From positions 1-64,000 of the forward strand of contig JBNKHI010000014.1 of the NCBI GenBank assembly GCA_050290265.1: 64,000 nucleotides of DNA, written 5' to 3'. The position numbers and the translations under genes are program-made. Every line of letters begins with the position of its first letter. Positions within the stretch are counted from its first letter, which is position 1. This document shows, piece after piece, positions 1-7,894 of the stretch. The notes beneath the pieces are model-generated. The model made no database searches and was not told the origin of the DNA. It saw nothing but the letters and a program-made list of their open reading frames with translations. This stretch comes from JBNKFV01 sp050290265. Lineage in GTDB: Bacteria > Pseudomonadota > Gammaproteobacteria > Pseudomonadales > Cellvibrionaceae.

Positions 1-371
1 CCTAGCCATTGTGCCCTACAGTGTAGGGTTCACCTACCCCGGGGCCACCTGTCGGGCCTTGGGGGCTCATTGTAAACACCCGACCTTGAGCTATAAAAGG
101 CTCGGGTGGACGCCACTTCCGAGGGGTCAAAAAAAGGAAAGGCTCAGGCAAGGCAGGCTTGAGCACAATACAACTCAGTTCTCCCGTGGACGTAGGGTAT
201 TACGCTCAGGCGGCCCGAACCACGTAAATCACCGTGTCCACCACGTTCACCTAGAGCTAACAACCAAGAGGCTAAAGGCCTTCCCCACAAAAGAACCACA
301 GCGGGCTGCTCCTGTAGCGGCTCCAGTGGAAGTGTCACAAAACCACTTCGACATAAGCTTCTTTTTCCCAG
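1..371. other. Non-bacterial-looking segment resembling a plant Ty3/gypsy LTR; probable chimeric end
   Basis: No credible bacterial gene is visible. The segment has a eukaryote-style TATA box (CTATAAAAGG, 91-100), then 'gcacaatacaactcag' near 164. At 188-218 it has 'gtagggtattacg' followed by 'ggcggcccgaacc' and 'gtaaatcaccgtgtcc', an order I recognise from grass LTR retrotransposons. It joins the interior of an aldehyde dehydrogenase reading frame at about 366-374, which is unlikely for a natural bacterial locus. I infer plant contamination joined at assembly. A real insertion cannot be excluded. The assignment rests on remembered motifs, not a search. Confidence 0.55.
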
Positions 372-713
372 GACATTGAACATCAAGCCATTCAAATAGC
401 TAACGACAGCGCCGACGGTTTGGCGGGCTACACTTGGTCTCAGGATCAAGATCGCGCTATGCGCATGGCTCACAAGGTTGAAAGCGGTATGCTATGGGTT
501 AATTCTGAAAACAATCGCAACCTCCCTTCTCCGTTTGGAGGCATCAAAGACAGCAGTATTGGCCGCGATGTCGGCGACTATAGTTTCGAATTATATATGG
601 AAACCAAAAATGTATGCCTCGCTCATGGTACCCACAAAATTCCAGTATTAGGTCGACAGGAGAACGAGTGTGAGCCTTTATCAAACACAAAAACTTCTTT
701 ATATGCTAAATAA
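372..713 (+). CDS. Aldehyde dehydrogenase, C-terminal fragment (HpaE-like)
   Basis: This is the 3' part of an NAD-dependent aldehyde dehydrogenase. The open frame shows the family's C-terminal blocks: IANDSADGLAGYTW, the VNSENNR stretch, PFGGIKDSSIGRD and YMETKNV. Closest in style are 5-carboxymethyl-2-hydroxymuconate semialdehyde dehydrogenases, which oxidise the meta-ring-cleavage product. The catalytic Cys and the NAD domain are missing because recognisable sequence stops at about 372, where the LTR-like segment begins; about 110 of roughly 490 residues remain. The stop lies 44 bases inside the next gene, so the two were probably translated together. I infer the gene is cut by an assembly junction rather than inactivated, but the sequence cannot settle that. 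Confidence 0.75.
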   Translation, partial: DIEHQAIQIANDSADGLAGYTWSQDQDRAMRMAHKVESGMLWVNSENNRNLPSPFGGIKDSSIGRDVGDYSFELYMETKNVCLAHGTHKIPVLGRQENECEPLSNTKTSLYAK

Positions 714-984
714 AGATACTGAGCTGCAAGAAACATTTTTTGCTGATAAAAATGCCGTCATTAAGAACTTCAAGTTAACCGATGAAGAAGCCGCAGCCAT
801 CGCCAAACCCGACATTGGTTTGCTCTACATTCTCGGCGTGAATGGTCAGATTCTTATGCACTTCGCAGCCATGTGCGGTTATGCGTGGCCGGACTATATT
901 CAAGCCATGCGCGACGCACTGGCTGAACACGGCAACGTTCGCGCGGGGCTCTATAAAACAACAGACGGCAAGGGGGCCATATGA
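670..984 (+). CDS. LigA-like small subunit of a class III extradiol ring-cleavage dioxygenase
   Basis: This 104-residue protein matches the protocatechuate 4,5-dioxygenase alpha-subunit (LigA) family in size and in its helical pattern, including the block LLYILGVNGQILMHFAAMCG. In LigAB enzymes this small subunit covers the active site of the catalytic beta subunit. The start is GTG at 670, preceded by AGGAG at 658-662. It overlaps the upstream aldehyde dehydrogenase end, and its own stop overlaps the next start by four bases (ATGA, 981-984), which is typical of coupled subunits. The real substrate is uncertain. The neighbouring HpaE-, HpaF- and HpaI-like sequences point to homoprotocatechuate or a related catechol rather than protocatechuate itself. 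Confidence 0.8.
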   Translation: MSLYQTQKLLYMLNKDTELQETFFADKNAVIKNFKLTDEEAAAIAKPDIGLLYILGVNGQILMHFAAMCGYAWPDYIQAMRDALAEHGNVRAGLYKTTDGKGAI

Positions 985-1808
985 GCTTAGTATTTGCAGG
1001 TGTGTGCAGTCACGGGCCGGGCATTACCAGCCGCAAAGATATTGCCGACAAAGATGACAAGGAATCTTTCTATGCAGCGCTTGACGGCATGCGCAAGGAA
1101 CTGGAGGCAGCAAAACCGGATGCGCTGATTATTATTGCGGCGGAACATTTCGCGAATTTTTTTATGAACAACATGCCAGCGTACTGCATTGGTATGGGTG
1201 AAGAGTATATGGGCCCTATCGAGGATCCCGACTGGCTGGGCATTCCACGAACAACGGTTCCAGGCAATCCAGATTTATCCAAAAGGATTATCGAAAGCGT
1301 ATTAAACGACGTTGACGTTGCCTATGCCGAAGAATGGCAGTTTGATCACGGCATCAGTGTACCGCTGCATTTTTTAACCCCAAAATACGATTTAGACATA
1401 GTACCCGTAAATATCAACTGCCAAGGCCCACCGTTGTCACCCTTGCACCGCGCGTGGGCTTTCGGTGAAGCATTACGCAAAGCCTGTGATGCTGTCCCTG
1501 AACGTATAGCCATTGTCGGCACTGGTGGAATATCCCACTGGCCTGCAACGCCTGACTCCGGCAAGATCAATATCAAATGGGACAAAGAGTTTCTTAAGCA
1601 TTGGACAGCCAATGACAAACCGGCACTACTGAGCTACACCGATGAAGCAACACTGCGCGATGGCGGCCAAGGTGGTTTTGAAATACGTACCTACATAGCT
1701 ATTTCAGGCGCCACTGCGGGGTATAAAGCGGACGTGCGTTACTATCGCCCAATCCCTATTTTTGCGACTGGATGCACCGTAGGCATCGTCAATCTGACGA
1801 GCGAGTGA
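981..1808 (+). CDS. LigB-like catalytic subunit of a class III extradiol dioxygenase
   Basis: This 275-residue catalytic subunit opens a catechol-type ring beside the hydroxyls using non-haem Fe(II). Residues fitting the LigB site are visible: His11 (CSHGPGI) and His56 (AAEHFANF) as iron ligands, Glu234 (GGFEIRTY) as the third ligand, and His186 (GGISHWP) as the likely acid-base residue. His123 lies in FDHGISVPLHF, also conserved in the family. The start ATG overlaps the LigA-like stop. Immediately downstream are remnants of the isomerase and aldolase for later steps, so the cleavage product may no longer be processed by products of this cluster. Gallate or 2,3-dihydroxyphenylpropionate dioxygenase are alternatives within the superfamily. 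Confidence 0.85.
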   Translation: MSLVFAGVCSHGPGITSRKDIADKDDKESFYAALDGMRKELEAAKPDALIIIAAEHFANFFMNNMPAYCIGMGEEYMGPIEDPDWLGIPRTTVPGNPDLSKRIIESVLNDVDVAYAEEWQFDHGISVPLHFLTPKYDLDIVPVNINCQGPPLSPLHRAWAFGEALRKACDAVPERIAIVGTGGISHWPATPDSGKINIKWDKEFLKHWTANDKPALLSYTDEATLRDGGQGGFEIRTYIAISGATAGYKADVRYYRPIPIFATGCTVGIVNLTSE

Positions 1809-1813
1809 ATACT

Positions 1814-1885
1814 GTGACTCATTTCGTCGTAGAGTACTCAAGCAATATTGATAAATCATTACTGCAGCTAACCAAGGCTTTTTAA
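1814..1885 (+). pseudogene. Truncated 5-carboxymethyl-2-hydroxymuconate isomerase (HpaF-like) remnant
   Basis: A GTG start five bases after the dioxygenase stop opens a 23-codon frame reading MTHFVVEYSSNID before ending at TAA. This is the amino-terminal signature of 5-carboxymethyl-2-hydroxymuconate delta-isomerase, including the catalytic proline-side N-terminus region expected in the tautomerase superfamily, although here residue 2 is Thr rather than Pro. Intact members are about 110-130 residues. Homology stops where aldolase sequence begins (about 1880-1884), so one deletion seems to have removed the rest of this gene and the 5' part of the next. Confidence 0.65.
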
Positions 1886-2259
1886 TAACCTGCAAACAAT
1901 TCTGGCTCAACTGCAAGCTACCCAGGATTATCCAGCACGTGCTGCCGTGCGCCTCGTGGAAACTAACACGGCTTTAGTTAAAGGTTCTCGATATAGGCGC
2001 CCAAACATTATTAATTCCTATGGTAGAGACGGGGGGTTATTGGGCCTGGAGATTTAGCTGCCTCAATGGGTTACCGGGGCCAACCTGAGGTTAAAAAAGC
2101 CGTTAGCCCAGAACAACTAAAATACGGGCTGCCGGCAAGACAGCGGGGACTCTGACAACGAACAAAGCAACTGCCAGAACCGATGAACAGGACGGTATGC
2201 TATTTGTCGCACTCGATGTAGATACGGTGGCATTGGCTGCTAGCGCCAAAAAATATTAG
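1884..2259 (+). pseudogene. Decayed HpaI-type 4-hydroxy-2-oxoheptanedioate aldolase
   Basis: Pieces of a HpaI/HpcH-family class II aldolase appear in the expected order but in different frames. NNLQTILAQLQAT and YPARAAVR start at 1884. LDIGAQTLLIPMVET starts at 1987, one base shifted. IGPGDLAASMGYRGQPEVKKAV starts near 2039 after an internal loss of roughly 70 residues. GKTAGTLTTNKA to LFVALDVDTVALAASAKKY runs from 2134 to the TAG at 2257. The N-terminal third is absent. HpaI cleaves the last intermediate of the homoprotocatechuate pathway to pyruvate and succinic semialdehyde. The frameshifts and deletions make this copy non-functional. Confidence 0.75.
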
Positions 2260-2334
2260 AAAATCACTTGTTAGGCAATGCCAAGCCCTACAATGATGGC
2301 AACAGCGCCTATTGAACATACAGTTTTACACAAC

Positions 2335-2364
2335 CTACTTGCCCGCGTTAACGCGGGCAAGTAG
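2335..2364. terminator. Perfect 13-bp hairpin between convergent units
   Basis: Bases 2335-2347 (ctacttgcccgcg) are exactly complementary to 2352-2364 across a TTAA loop. It lies 15 bases past the minus-strand receptor stop and 75 bases past the aldolase remnant. No T-run follows on either strand, so it is either a weak or factor-assisted terminator or a 3'-end stabilising structure for both converging transcripts. Confidence 0.6.
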
Positions 2365-2378
2365 CGCTAGCTAGATAA

Positions 2379-4442
2379 TCACCACTGATACTCTGCAGCA
2401 ACAAACAAACCGCGACGGGCACCTGGCAGATAACGGTCACCCGAAAATCCCGTATAGTCAGCGCGGTCGGCATAGTCCGTGTCAAAAAGATTTAAGACTT
2501 TTGCAGACAATCTAACATGTCGGCTCAATGTAGTTTGGCCGCGCAAGTTAACCAAGTCATGGCCGGCATAACTATGCTCATTTTCAGGGTCAGTATAGTA
2601 TTTCCCCATATGCAACCATTCCAACTCAATGCGAGATTGCGCGTTAGGCTCCCAACCTAGAAACACGCTGCCAAATAATTTCGGCGCGGTATCAACATTA
2701 TTCCCTTTAATATCGACAGTAGTTAACGTGCCAGCATCGGTATATTTATGCCGCGCTGCTGTGGCAACTGTGCGCAAATCCCAAGTATCGGATAGCCGGT
2801 ATTGTATGTCTGCTTCAATACCATAATGCTCCGTCTTGCCATCACTCACATTAAAGAAACTCGAATCGCGATAGATTACATTATCTTTTTCCATAAAGTA
2901 GACAACAACTTCTGACGTTAAATTGTCTCCCCTACCGCGATAACCAAACTCAACACTGCTGAGCTTTTCGGAATCCAGATCCGCAACCGTTTGCTTGCGT
3001 TGCAGTCGATACAGTTCTACTGCCTGCGGTGCTCGATAACCCTGAGCGATATTGGCAAACAGCTGTTGCTTGTCCGAGTAACTGTACAAAACACCGATAT
3101 TAGGCGACCAGTTATTAAACGAATCCTGGCCACTTTCCGGCCTTGAATAGCGGCACCCGCCAAAGCCACATACACTGCCATCATCGCGGGTGCGACCGGC
3201 GAGCATATGGTTATCGTAATCATAATGCATTGATTCATAACGCAGACCTGCGGACAAACTTAAGCTGCTGGACAAACTCAAGTCGCCCTGCACGAATGGC
3301 GCTATTTGTTTCGCGATCACCGAGTAATCGTAATGTTGACCGATGGGAATCGTTTCTTGTAAAAATGCTGAACCAGGAGTGACCGAAGCCTGGGACTGCT
3401 TTAACCAACCGTCCGTCCACTCCATATCCAGCCCGGTCACGACCCGGTAATTATCACCGTAGAAAAACGCCGCTGACTGCAATCCGGCACTAGTCTGGCC
3501 ATTTTCTTCCAATGGCGTTCCCGGTAAAAAATGCTGCAGAAAAGCCATTTCACTGTAACGGGCATAAGGGGTAATAAGCCACGCAGGATCAGTTGTAGAA
3601 TCCTGTAAGCGAACCCAAAGGCGAGTCGCTTTTGCGTCCCGATAAGCTTCCGGATTGCTATTAGATTTGGCGAGATCCTTATCTTTATAGGCCTCATAAC
3701 CTTCGATAAACCCCGCCGTCTCCTGATTTAAATTTGTGCTGGTTAGACCGCTCTCTAAGACAAGGTCATCGAGCTGACGGCGATAACGCAAACTAACCTT
3801 CTGTTGATCAACACCCGACTGATCTCTATAACCACCATCATGACTACCCGTAAAGGCGCCAGCGAAATTTTCATTCCCGGCAGAAACCTGAACACGCTGA
3901 TAATCGTCTGGGCCCAACTCAAGGCCTAAACGAGGCGCTTGATCGAACGCAGCGGGCGCAATAACGTTAACAACCCCATGCAAGGCGTTCGACCCATAAA
4001 AAGCATTCGCAGGCCCACGAATCACTTCAATTTGAGTAGCGGCTTCAGAATGCGCCTCAAAAAGCTCATTGACATTGCAAAACCCAGCGGGACGCAGAGG
4101 AATACCATCTTCAGCCATTAAGAAACTACCACACGCACCGGCACCAGTAAGCACTGGCGAACGCAAGGCTGGCAAATATTCCTGCCCATTATTGCGGTGA
4201 AAATCTACTCCTGGTAAACGTGCCAGCACTTCTTGAATATGCTGATGATGGCTGATTTCCAGCGCTTTCTGGTCTACCAGAGAATAACTACCCGGCAAAC
4301 TAAACTTGTCCTGCTGGTAGCGAGTGCCACTGACAAACACCTCCTCCAAAGACGTTTCTGCGGCTTGTATCAAGCCAAACGGAGCCATCAGCGTGGGTAA
4401 AATCGATAGATGAATACAGCGGGATAAAAAGAATTTCTTCAC
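2379..4442 (-). CDS. TonB-dependent outer-membrane receptor
   Basis: This 687-residue receptor has a signal peptide (about residues 1-28, cleaved near IQA-AE) and a TonB box (EEVFVSG). A plug domain follows (about 45-165), with a Cys pair (GACGSF and GFCNV) and the plug motif IEVIRGPANAFYG. The rest is a 22-stranded-type barrel ending in an aromatic Trp as outer-membrane proteins do. It would import a scarce ligand such as a siderophore, haem, vitamin or organic compound using TonB energy; the ligand cannot be told from sequence. It has no STN domain. No clear Fur or riboswitch element was recognised upstream. Proximity to the aromatic cluster remnant suggests, weakly, uptake of a related compound. 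Confidence 0.9.
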   Translation of the reverse strand: MKKFFLSRCIHLSILPTLMAPFGLIQAAETSLEEVFVSGTRYQQDKFSLPGSYSLVDQKALEISHHQHIQEVLARLPGVDFHRNNGQEYLPALRSPVLTGAGACGSFLMAEDGIPLRPAGFCNVNELFEAHSEAATQIEVIRGPANAFYGSNALHGVVNVIAPAAFDQAPRLGLELGPDDYQRVQVSAGNENFAGAFTGSHDGGYRDQSGVDQQKVSLRYRRQLDDLVLESGLTSTNLNQETAGFIEGYEAYKDKDLAKSNSNPEAYRDAKATRLWVRLQDSTTDPAWLITPYARYSEMAFLQHFLPGTPLEENGQTSAGLQSAAFFYGDNYRVVTGLDMEWTDGWLKQSQASVTPGSAFLQETIPIGQHYDYSVIAKQIAPFVQGDLSLSSSLSLSAGLRYESMHYDYDNHMLAGRTRDDGSVCGFGGCRYSRPESGQDSFNNWSPNIGVLYSYSDKQQLFANIAQGYRAPQAVELYRLQRKQTVADLDSEKLSSVEFGYRGRGDNLTSEVVVYFMEKDNVIYRDSSFFNVSDGKTEHYGIEADIQYRLSDTWDLRTVATAARHKYTDAGTLTTVDIKGNNVDTAPKLFGSVFLGWEPNAQSRIELEWLHMGKYYTDPENEHSYAGHDLVNLRGQTTLSRHVRLSAKVLNLFDTDYADRADYTGFSGDRYLPGARRGLFVAAEYQW

Positions 4443-4859
4443 AATAAGTACAACCTACTCTAACTTGCTTTATATTTATAAAATCGGGTCATTCGCTCTA
4501 CACTTCTCAACAGAATTAAGCAGCAGGCGCTAGTGTGTCTAAAAAACTCACAGAGTCAATGCTAACACCCGGCTTTAACGCGAATTGTGAAAAAATAAAG
4601 CAAACTGGCTCTCCCACACCTTTTACACATAATATTTTGACCTAAATAACAGAAGGGTTGGTATCCAGCCAGGAGATGCAGATTTCGCAGGCATCAGCGC
4701 TATTAATGAGCACACCCGTAGTAACCAGGGGGGGCAATCAGAGCTTGTTTGGTAATACGGAATTTAGGTCGAAGAGCATACCGCCTCAAAGGCAGACAGC
4801 GAAGACTGAATTAACGCAGGCGGAATAAGTATTGGGCCACTCCCCCCTTCAGCTGCAAA
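4443..4859. other. Intergenic region, no gene recognised
   Basis: About 420 bases upstream of the receptor. Promoter elements for the receptor must lie at its left end, but none is strong enough to name. Short stretches on the minus strand translate to plausible protein pieces interrupted by stops, so this may be old gene debris. Confidence 0.4.
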
Positions 4860-5015
4860 CTACCGCTCATCATGCGACTTGGTACGTTCCACTTTAGCAG
4901 GGCACAAATGCCAGGCACGCACCTGCCGCTGGGCATACGCTACAGACTGAGCATAAGTTCTGCCTAACAAAATAGCATCAAGAAAACTGACCAACCAAAT
5001 GCTCGCTGCTCTCAT
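4860..5015 (-). CDS. Small hypothetical protein (51 aa)
   Basis: An ATG at 5015 is preceded by a good ribosome binding site (AAGGAG, rc of 5022-5027). The frame runs 51 codons: MRAASIWLVSFLDAILLG, then a basic, Arg-rich half containing one Cys (HLCPAK), ending KSHDER. A hydrophobic amino end followed by a charged tail could be a small membrane-associated peptide. I do not recognise the family. The main support is the ribosome binding site and the amphipathic layout. Confidence 0.35.
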   Translation of the reverse strand: MRAASIWLVSFLDAILLGRTYAQSVAYAQRQVRAWHLCPAKVERTKSHDER

Positions 5016-5483
5016 GCTAACTCTCCTTAGTTTAAGACCACCTTACGCAAAGCAACCGTATTTACGGCTGACAAAGCGTCTCTCAGGCTAACCGCTATAT
5101 TCTTTCATGGCAACCGGACAGAAAGAGCCTTATATTGAACTGGCGTTTTTAACGCCAACACGTTTTAATGACTAACATACTTTTCTCAACACGGAGTTGT
5201 TGCTTGGTAATGTTGCGCCCCCGTTGCCACACCGCCTCAAGAGCCTCGCCAGGGTTTTGGCAGAGACTTCTCTGTTTTTCTGTTCCGCAAAAGCCCTTGG
5301 TACGAATACTGCATTTACTATGCCTAGATACTTATAATCTACTGCAGGTCAGTATGGACCCTCCCAACACACATGAAACCCCGCAAACAGCGATAGTGCC
5401 TACTATACTGTCGAATCAGCTTAAAGACCGATATCACCTAAACCTTTGTTACGTTCCTCACAGACTATAAGGCTTACAAATCA
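5016..5483. other. Upstream region of the ATP-grasp operon, no other gene supported
   Basis: A 100-codon open frame at 5168-5470 (plus) has Cys- and Arg-rich composition unlike neighbouring proteins and no visible ribosome binding site, so I do not call it. The stretch probably carries divergent promoters for the small minus-strand frame and the ATP-grasp operon. Confidence 0.4.
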
Positions 5484-6926
5484 ATGACTGAACTATGGCA
5501 AAACTATCAATGTGAAGACTTCTATGACGAAGTCATGAGCAGCCCTGGTAATGCTCGCAAGCCAGCTCAAAAACTGATGTCTTACTTCAAATCGCTTAGC
5601 GACGAGGATATAGAGTCGCGACGGCAAGCTGCTGAAGCCACTATTAAAGAAATGGGCGTTAGCTTCACAGTCTATACGGAAGAAGGAAATATCGACCGCG
5701 CATGGCCCTTTGACATTGTGCCCAGACCTATCGCACGTAAACAGTGGGACAAAACCTCGGCAGGGTTAAAGCAACGTCTAATGGCACTCAATATGTTTAT
5801 CGACGATCTGTATCACGAACAGAAAGTCATCAAGGATGGGGTTCTCCCAGCCTATGTTCTGGAGCAGTCAAAAAACTTCCGGCCAGAATGCGTAGGCGTA
5901 TCGCCCCCTTTTGGTGTCTGGGCACACATTTGCGGCACCGACTTGGTGCGCGACGCAGATGGTGAGTTTTATGTTTTGGAGGATAACCTGCGAGTCCCTT
6001 CTGGCGTCTCATATATGCTAGAAAACAGGGCAATCACCAAGCGGGTCTTACCTGACCTATTTGAGCGTGTCGATATCGCACCCATTGATGACTATCCGTC
6101 TAGGCTATTTGAAACTCTGGTGTCACTCTCCCCACGCAAAATTAAAAAGCCGGTGGTCGTCGTACTAACCCCAGGTATTTTTAACTCAGCCTACTTCGAA
6201 CATGCCTTCCTCGCACAGCAAATGGGCGCCGAGTTGGTGGAGGGCAGCGACCTGGTTGTCCCCGAAGACAACTGCGTTTATATGAAAACCATTTCTGGTC
6301 TGGAACGCGTCGACGTTATTTACCGTCGTATCGACGATCTCTTTATCGACCCAGAGGTCTTCAACAAAGATTCAATGTTAGGCGTACCCGGCTTAATGCG
6401 CGCCTGGACAGCCGGTAATGTAGGCCTGGCAAATGCCCCCGGCGCCGGCGTAGCCGACGACAAAGTTATTTACGCATTTGTGCCGGATTTGATTCGCTAT
6501 TATTTGGATGAAGAACCCTTAATCCCCAATGTAGAAACGTACCTCTGCTATGATGAAAAACAGCGCGAATACGTTCTGAATAATTTGGATAAACTCGTCG
6601 TTAAGCCCGCTAACGAATCTGGCGGCTACGGTATGCTGGTAGGTCCACATTCAACCAAAAAAGAACGTGAGACATTTGCCCAGCTGATTCAAAAAAATCC
6701 GCGTAATTATATTGCGCAACCCACTCTTGCGCTATCCACTGCGCCCACCTTTGTCGACAAAGGCGGACTTGAAGCCCGCCACCTCGATCTGCGCCCTTTT
6801 ATTTTGCAGGGCGAAAGCACTTATGTAACCACCGGCGGATTAACGCGTGTAGCCATGCGCAAGGGCTCTTTGGTGGTTAACTCGTCACAGGGTGGCGGCA
6901 GTAAAGATACGTGGATTGTGGATTAG
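5484..6926 (+). CDS. Circularly permuted ATP-grasp protein (DUF404/DUF407, COG2308)
   Basis: This 480-residue protein is a full-length circularly permuted ATP-grasp enzyme of the type-2 family. Such enzymes activate a carboxylate with ATP and are predicted to join it to an amine. Visible blocks include GVSPPFGVWAHICGTDLVRD, FYVLEDNLRVPSGVSYMLENR, the region around RVDVIYRRIDDLFIDPE, LVVKPANESGGYGML and LDLRPFILQG, which carry the nucleotide- and metal-binding residues of the fold. The substrate is unknown. It starts the operon with the alpha-E and transglutaminase/DUF2126 genes; nine bases separate it from the next frame. This gene trio is widespread in proteobacteria and described from comparative genomics as a putative peptide or amide-forming system. 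Confidence 0.9.
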   Translation: MTELWQNYQCEDFYDEVMSSPGNARKPAQKLMSYFKSLSDEDIESRRQAAEATIKEMGVSFTVYTEEGNIDRAWPFDIVPRPIARKQWDKTSAGLKQRLMALNMFIDDLYHEQKVIKDGVLPAYVLEQSKNFRPECVGVSPPFGVWAHICGTDLVRDADGEFYVLEDNLRVPSGVSYMLENRAITKRVLPDLFERVDIAPIDDYPSRLFETLVSLSPRKIKKPVVVVLTPGIFNSAYFEHAFLAQQMGAELVEGSDLVVPEDNCVYMKTISGLERVDVIYRRIDDLFIDPEVFNKDSMLGVPGLMRAWTAGNVGLANAPGAGVADDKVIYAFVPDLIRYYLDEEPLIPNVETYLCYDEKQREYVLNNLDKLVVKPANESGGYGMLVGPHSTKKERETFAQLIQKNPRNYIAQPTLALSTAPTFVDKGGLEARHLDLRPFILQGESTYVTTGGLTRVAMRKGSLVVNSSQGGGSKDTWIVD

Positions 6927-6935
6927 GAGAGAATT

Positions 6936-7871
6936 ATGTTATCGAGAGTTGCCGAACGTGTTTACTGGACAGCGCGATACCTGGAACGTATAGAAAATAC
7001 TGCACGTCTCATCGATGTGTATGACAAACTGATGTTTGACCTACCCCGTAGTATAGATATTAGTTGGTACAACTTAATCACCCTGAACAGTGCCGAAGAA
7101 GCCTTCGAAGAACGCTACAAGAACAAAGATGAACGCAATGTCATTAAATTTCTGGTGGGTGATAGCAGCAATTATTCGTCTATTTCCAACTGTCTAAAAA
7201 TGGCCCGTGAAAATATGCGTACCACTCGTGATGTCATCCCTGCAGAAAGCTGGGAACAAATCAACGAGCTGAACATGTACGTCAATGACAATATGCAACA
7301 GGGAATTAATCGCAGCAAACGCTTTGAATTTCTCGATGGCATTATCAAAGGCTGCCAGCAAATTCAGGGACTAATTCGCGGCACCATGCCTCACGATCAC
7401 GCCTGGGACTTTATGACCTTAGGTCGCAATCTGGAACGTGCAGACATGACAACACGCTTACTGGATGCAGGGGTTCGAGCGTTACTCCAAACCGAAGAAG
7501 ACGGCTCTGCCATTAACAGTCGCCCGCTGATATGGGGCAATGTACTGCGTTCGCTTAGCGCAGAACAAAGTTATCACCGCTCTGTGCGCTCTTCTGCCAA
7601 AGGTGGATTAGTTGCTGAATACATTCTAGAGGACACAGCCTTTCCACGTGCCATCGCGCACTGCTTAATTGCGCTGTCAAAAGCGGTTAATAACCTACCG
7701 CGCAATGAATCGGTTGCAGCCCACATGACCAAAATGCAGCAAAAGCTCTTTAAGAATGTTGATTATTCCGAGCTTGGCGAGCCAATGAAACAATTCTTAA
7801 ATGATCTTCAATTAGATTTAGCGGCTATTCATTTTGCGATAGCTGAAAACTGGTTTACGACGGCGGAATAG
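6936..7871 (+). CDS. Alpha-E domain protein (DUF403, COG2307)
   Basis: This 311-residue, mostly helical protein matches the alpha-E family, starting with the signature LSRVAERVYWTARYLERIENTARL. Conserved helical blocks follow (ARENMRTTRDVIPAESWEQIN, DFMTLGRNLERADMTTRLLD). Alpha-E proteins have no demonstrated activity, but their gene almost always sits beside the circularly permuted ATP-grasp, so a complex or substrate-handling role is inferred. The start has a strong ribosome binding site (AGGAGAG) directly after the ATP-grasp stop, indicating co-translation. Confidence 0.9.
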   Translation: MLSRVAERVYWTARYLERIENTARLIDVYDKLMFDLPRSIDISWYNLITLNSAEEAFEERYKNKDERNVIKFLVGDSSNYSSISNCLKMARENMRTTRDVIPAESWEQINELNMYVNDNMQQGINRSKRFEFLDGIIKGCQQIQGLIRGTMPHDHAWDFMTLGRNLERADMTTRLLDAGVRALLQTEEDGSAINSRPLIWGNVLRSLSAEQSYHRSVRSSAKGGLVAEYILEDTAFPRAIAHCLIALSKAVNNLPRNESVAAHMTKMQQKLFKNVDYSELGEPMKQFLNDLQLDLAAIHFAIAENWFTTAE

Positions 7872-7894
7872 TCCGCAAGTGCACAAGGCTTTTT

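Noticed and set aside
355..372. Polypyrimidine run ending in CAG before the aldehyde dehydrogenase fragment, looking like a eukaryotic 3' splice site
   Set aside because: The downstream gene is bacterial in context and codon layout; the match is short and explained more simply by a chimeric junction.
11..379. 122-codon plus-strand open frame at the window start
   Set aside because: It lies in the LTR-like segment, has no family features and runs into the aldehyde dehydrogenase in another frame.
5168..5470. 100-codon open frame before the ATP-grasp gene
   Set aside because: Cys/Arg-rich composition, no ribosome binding site and no recognisable family.
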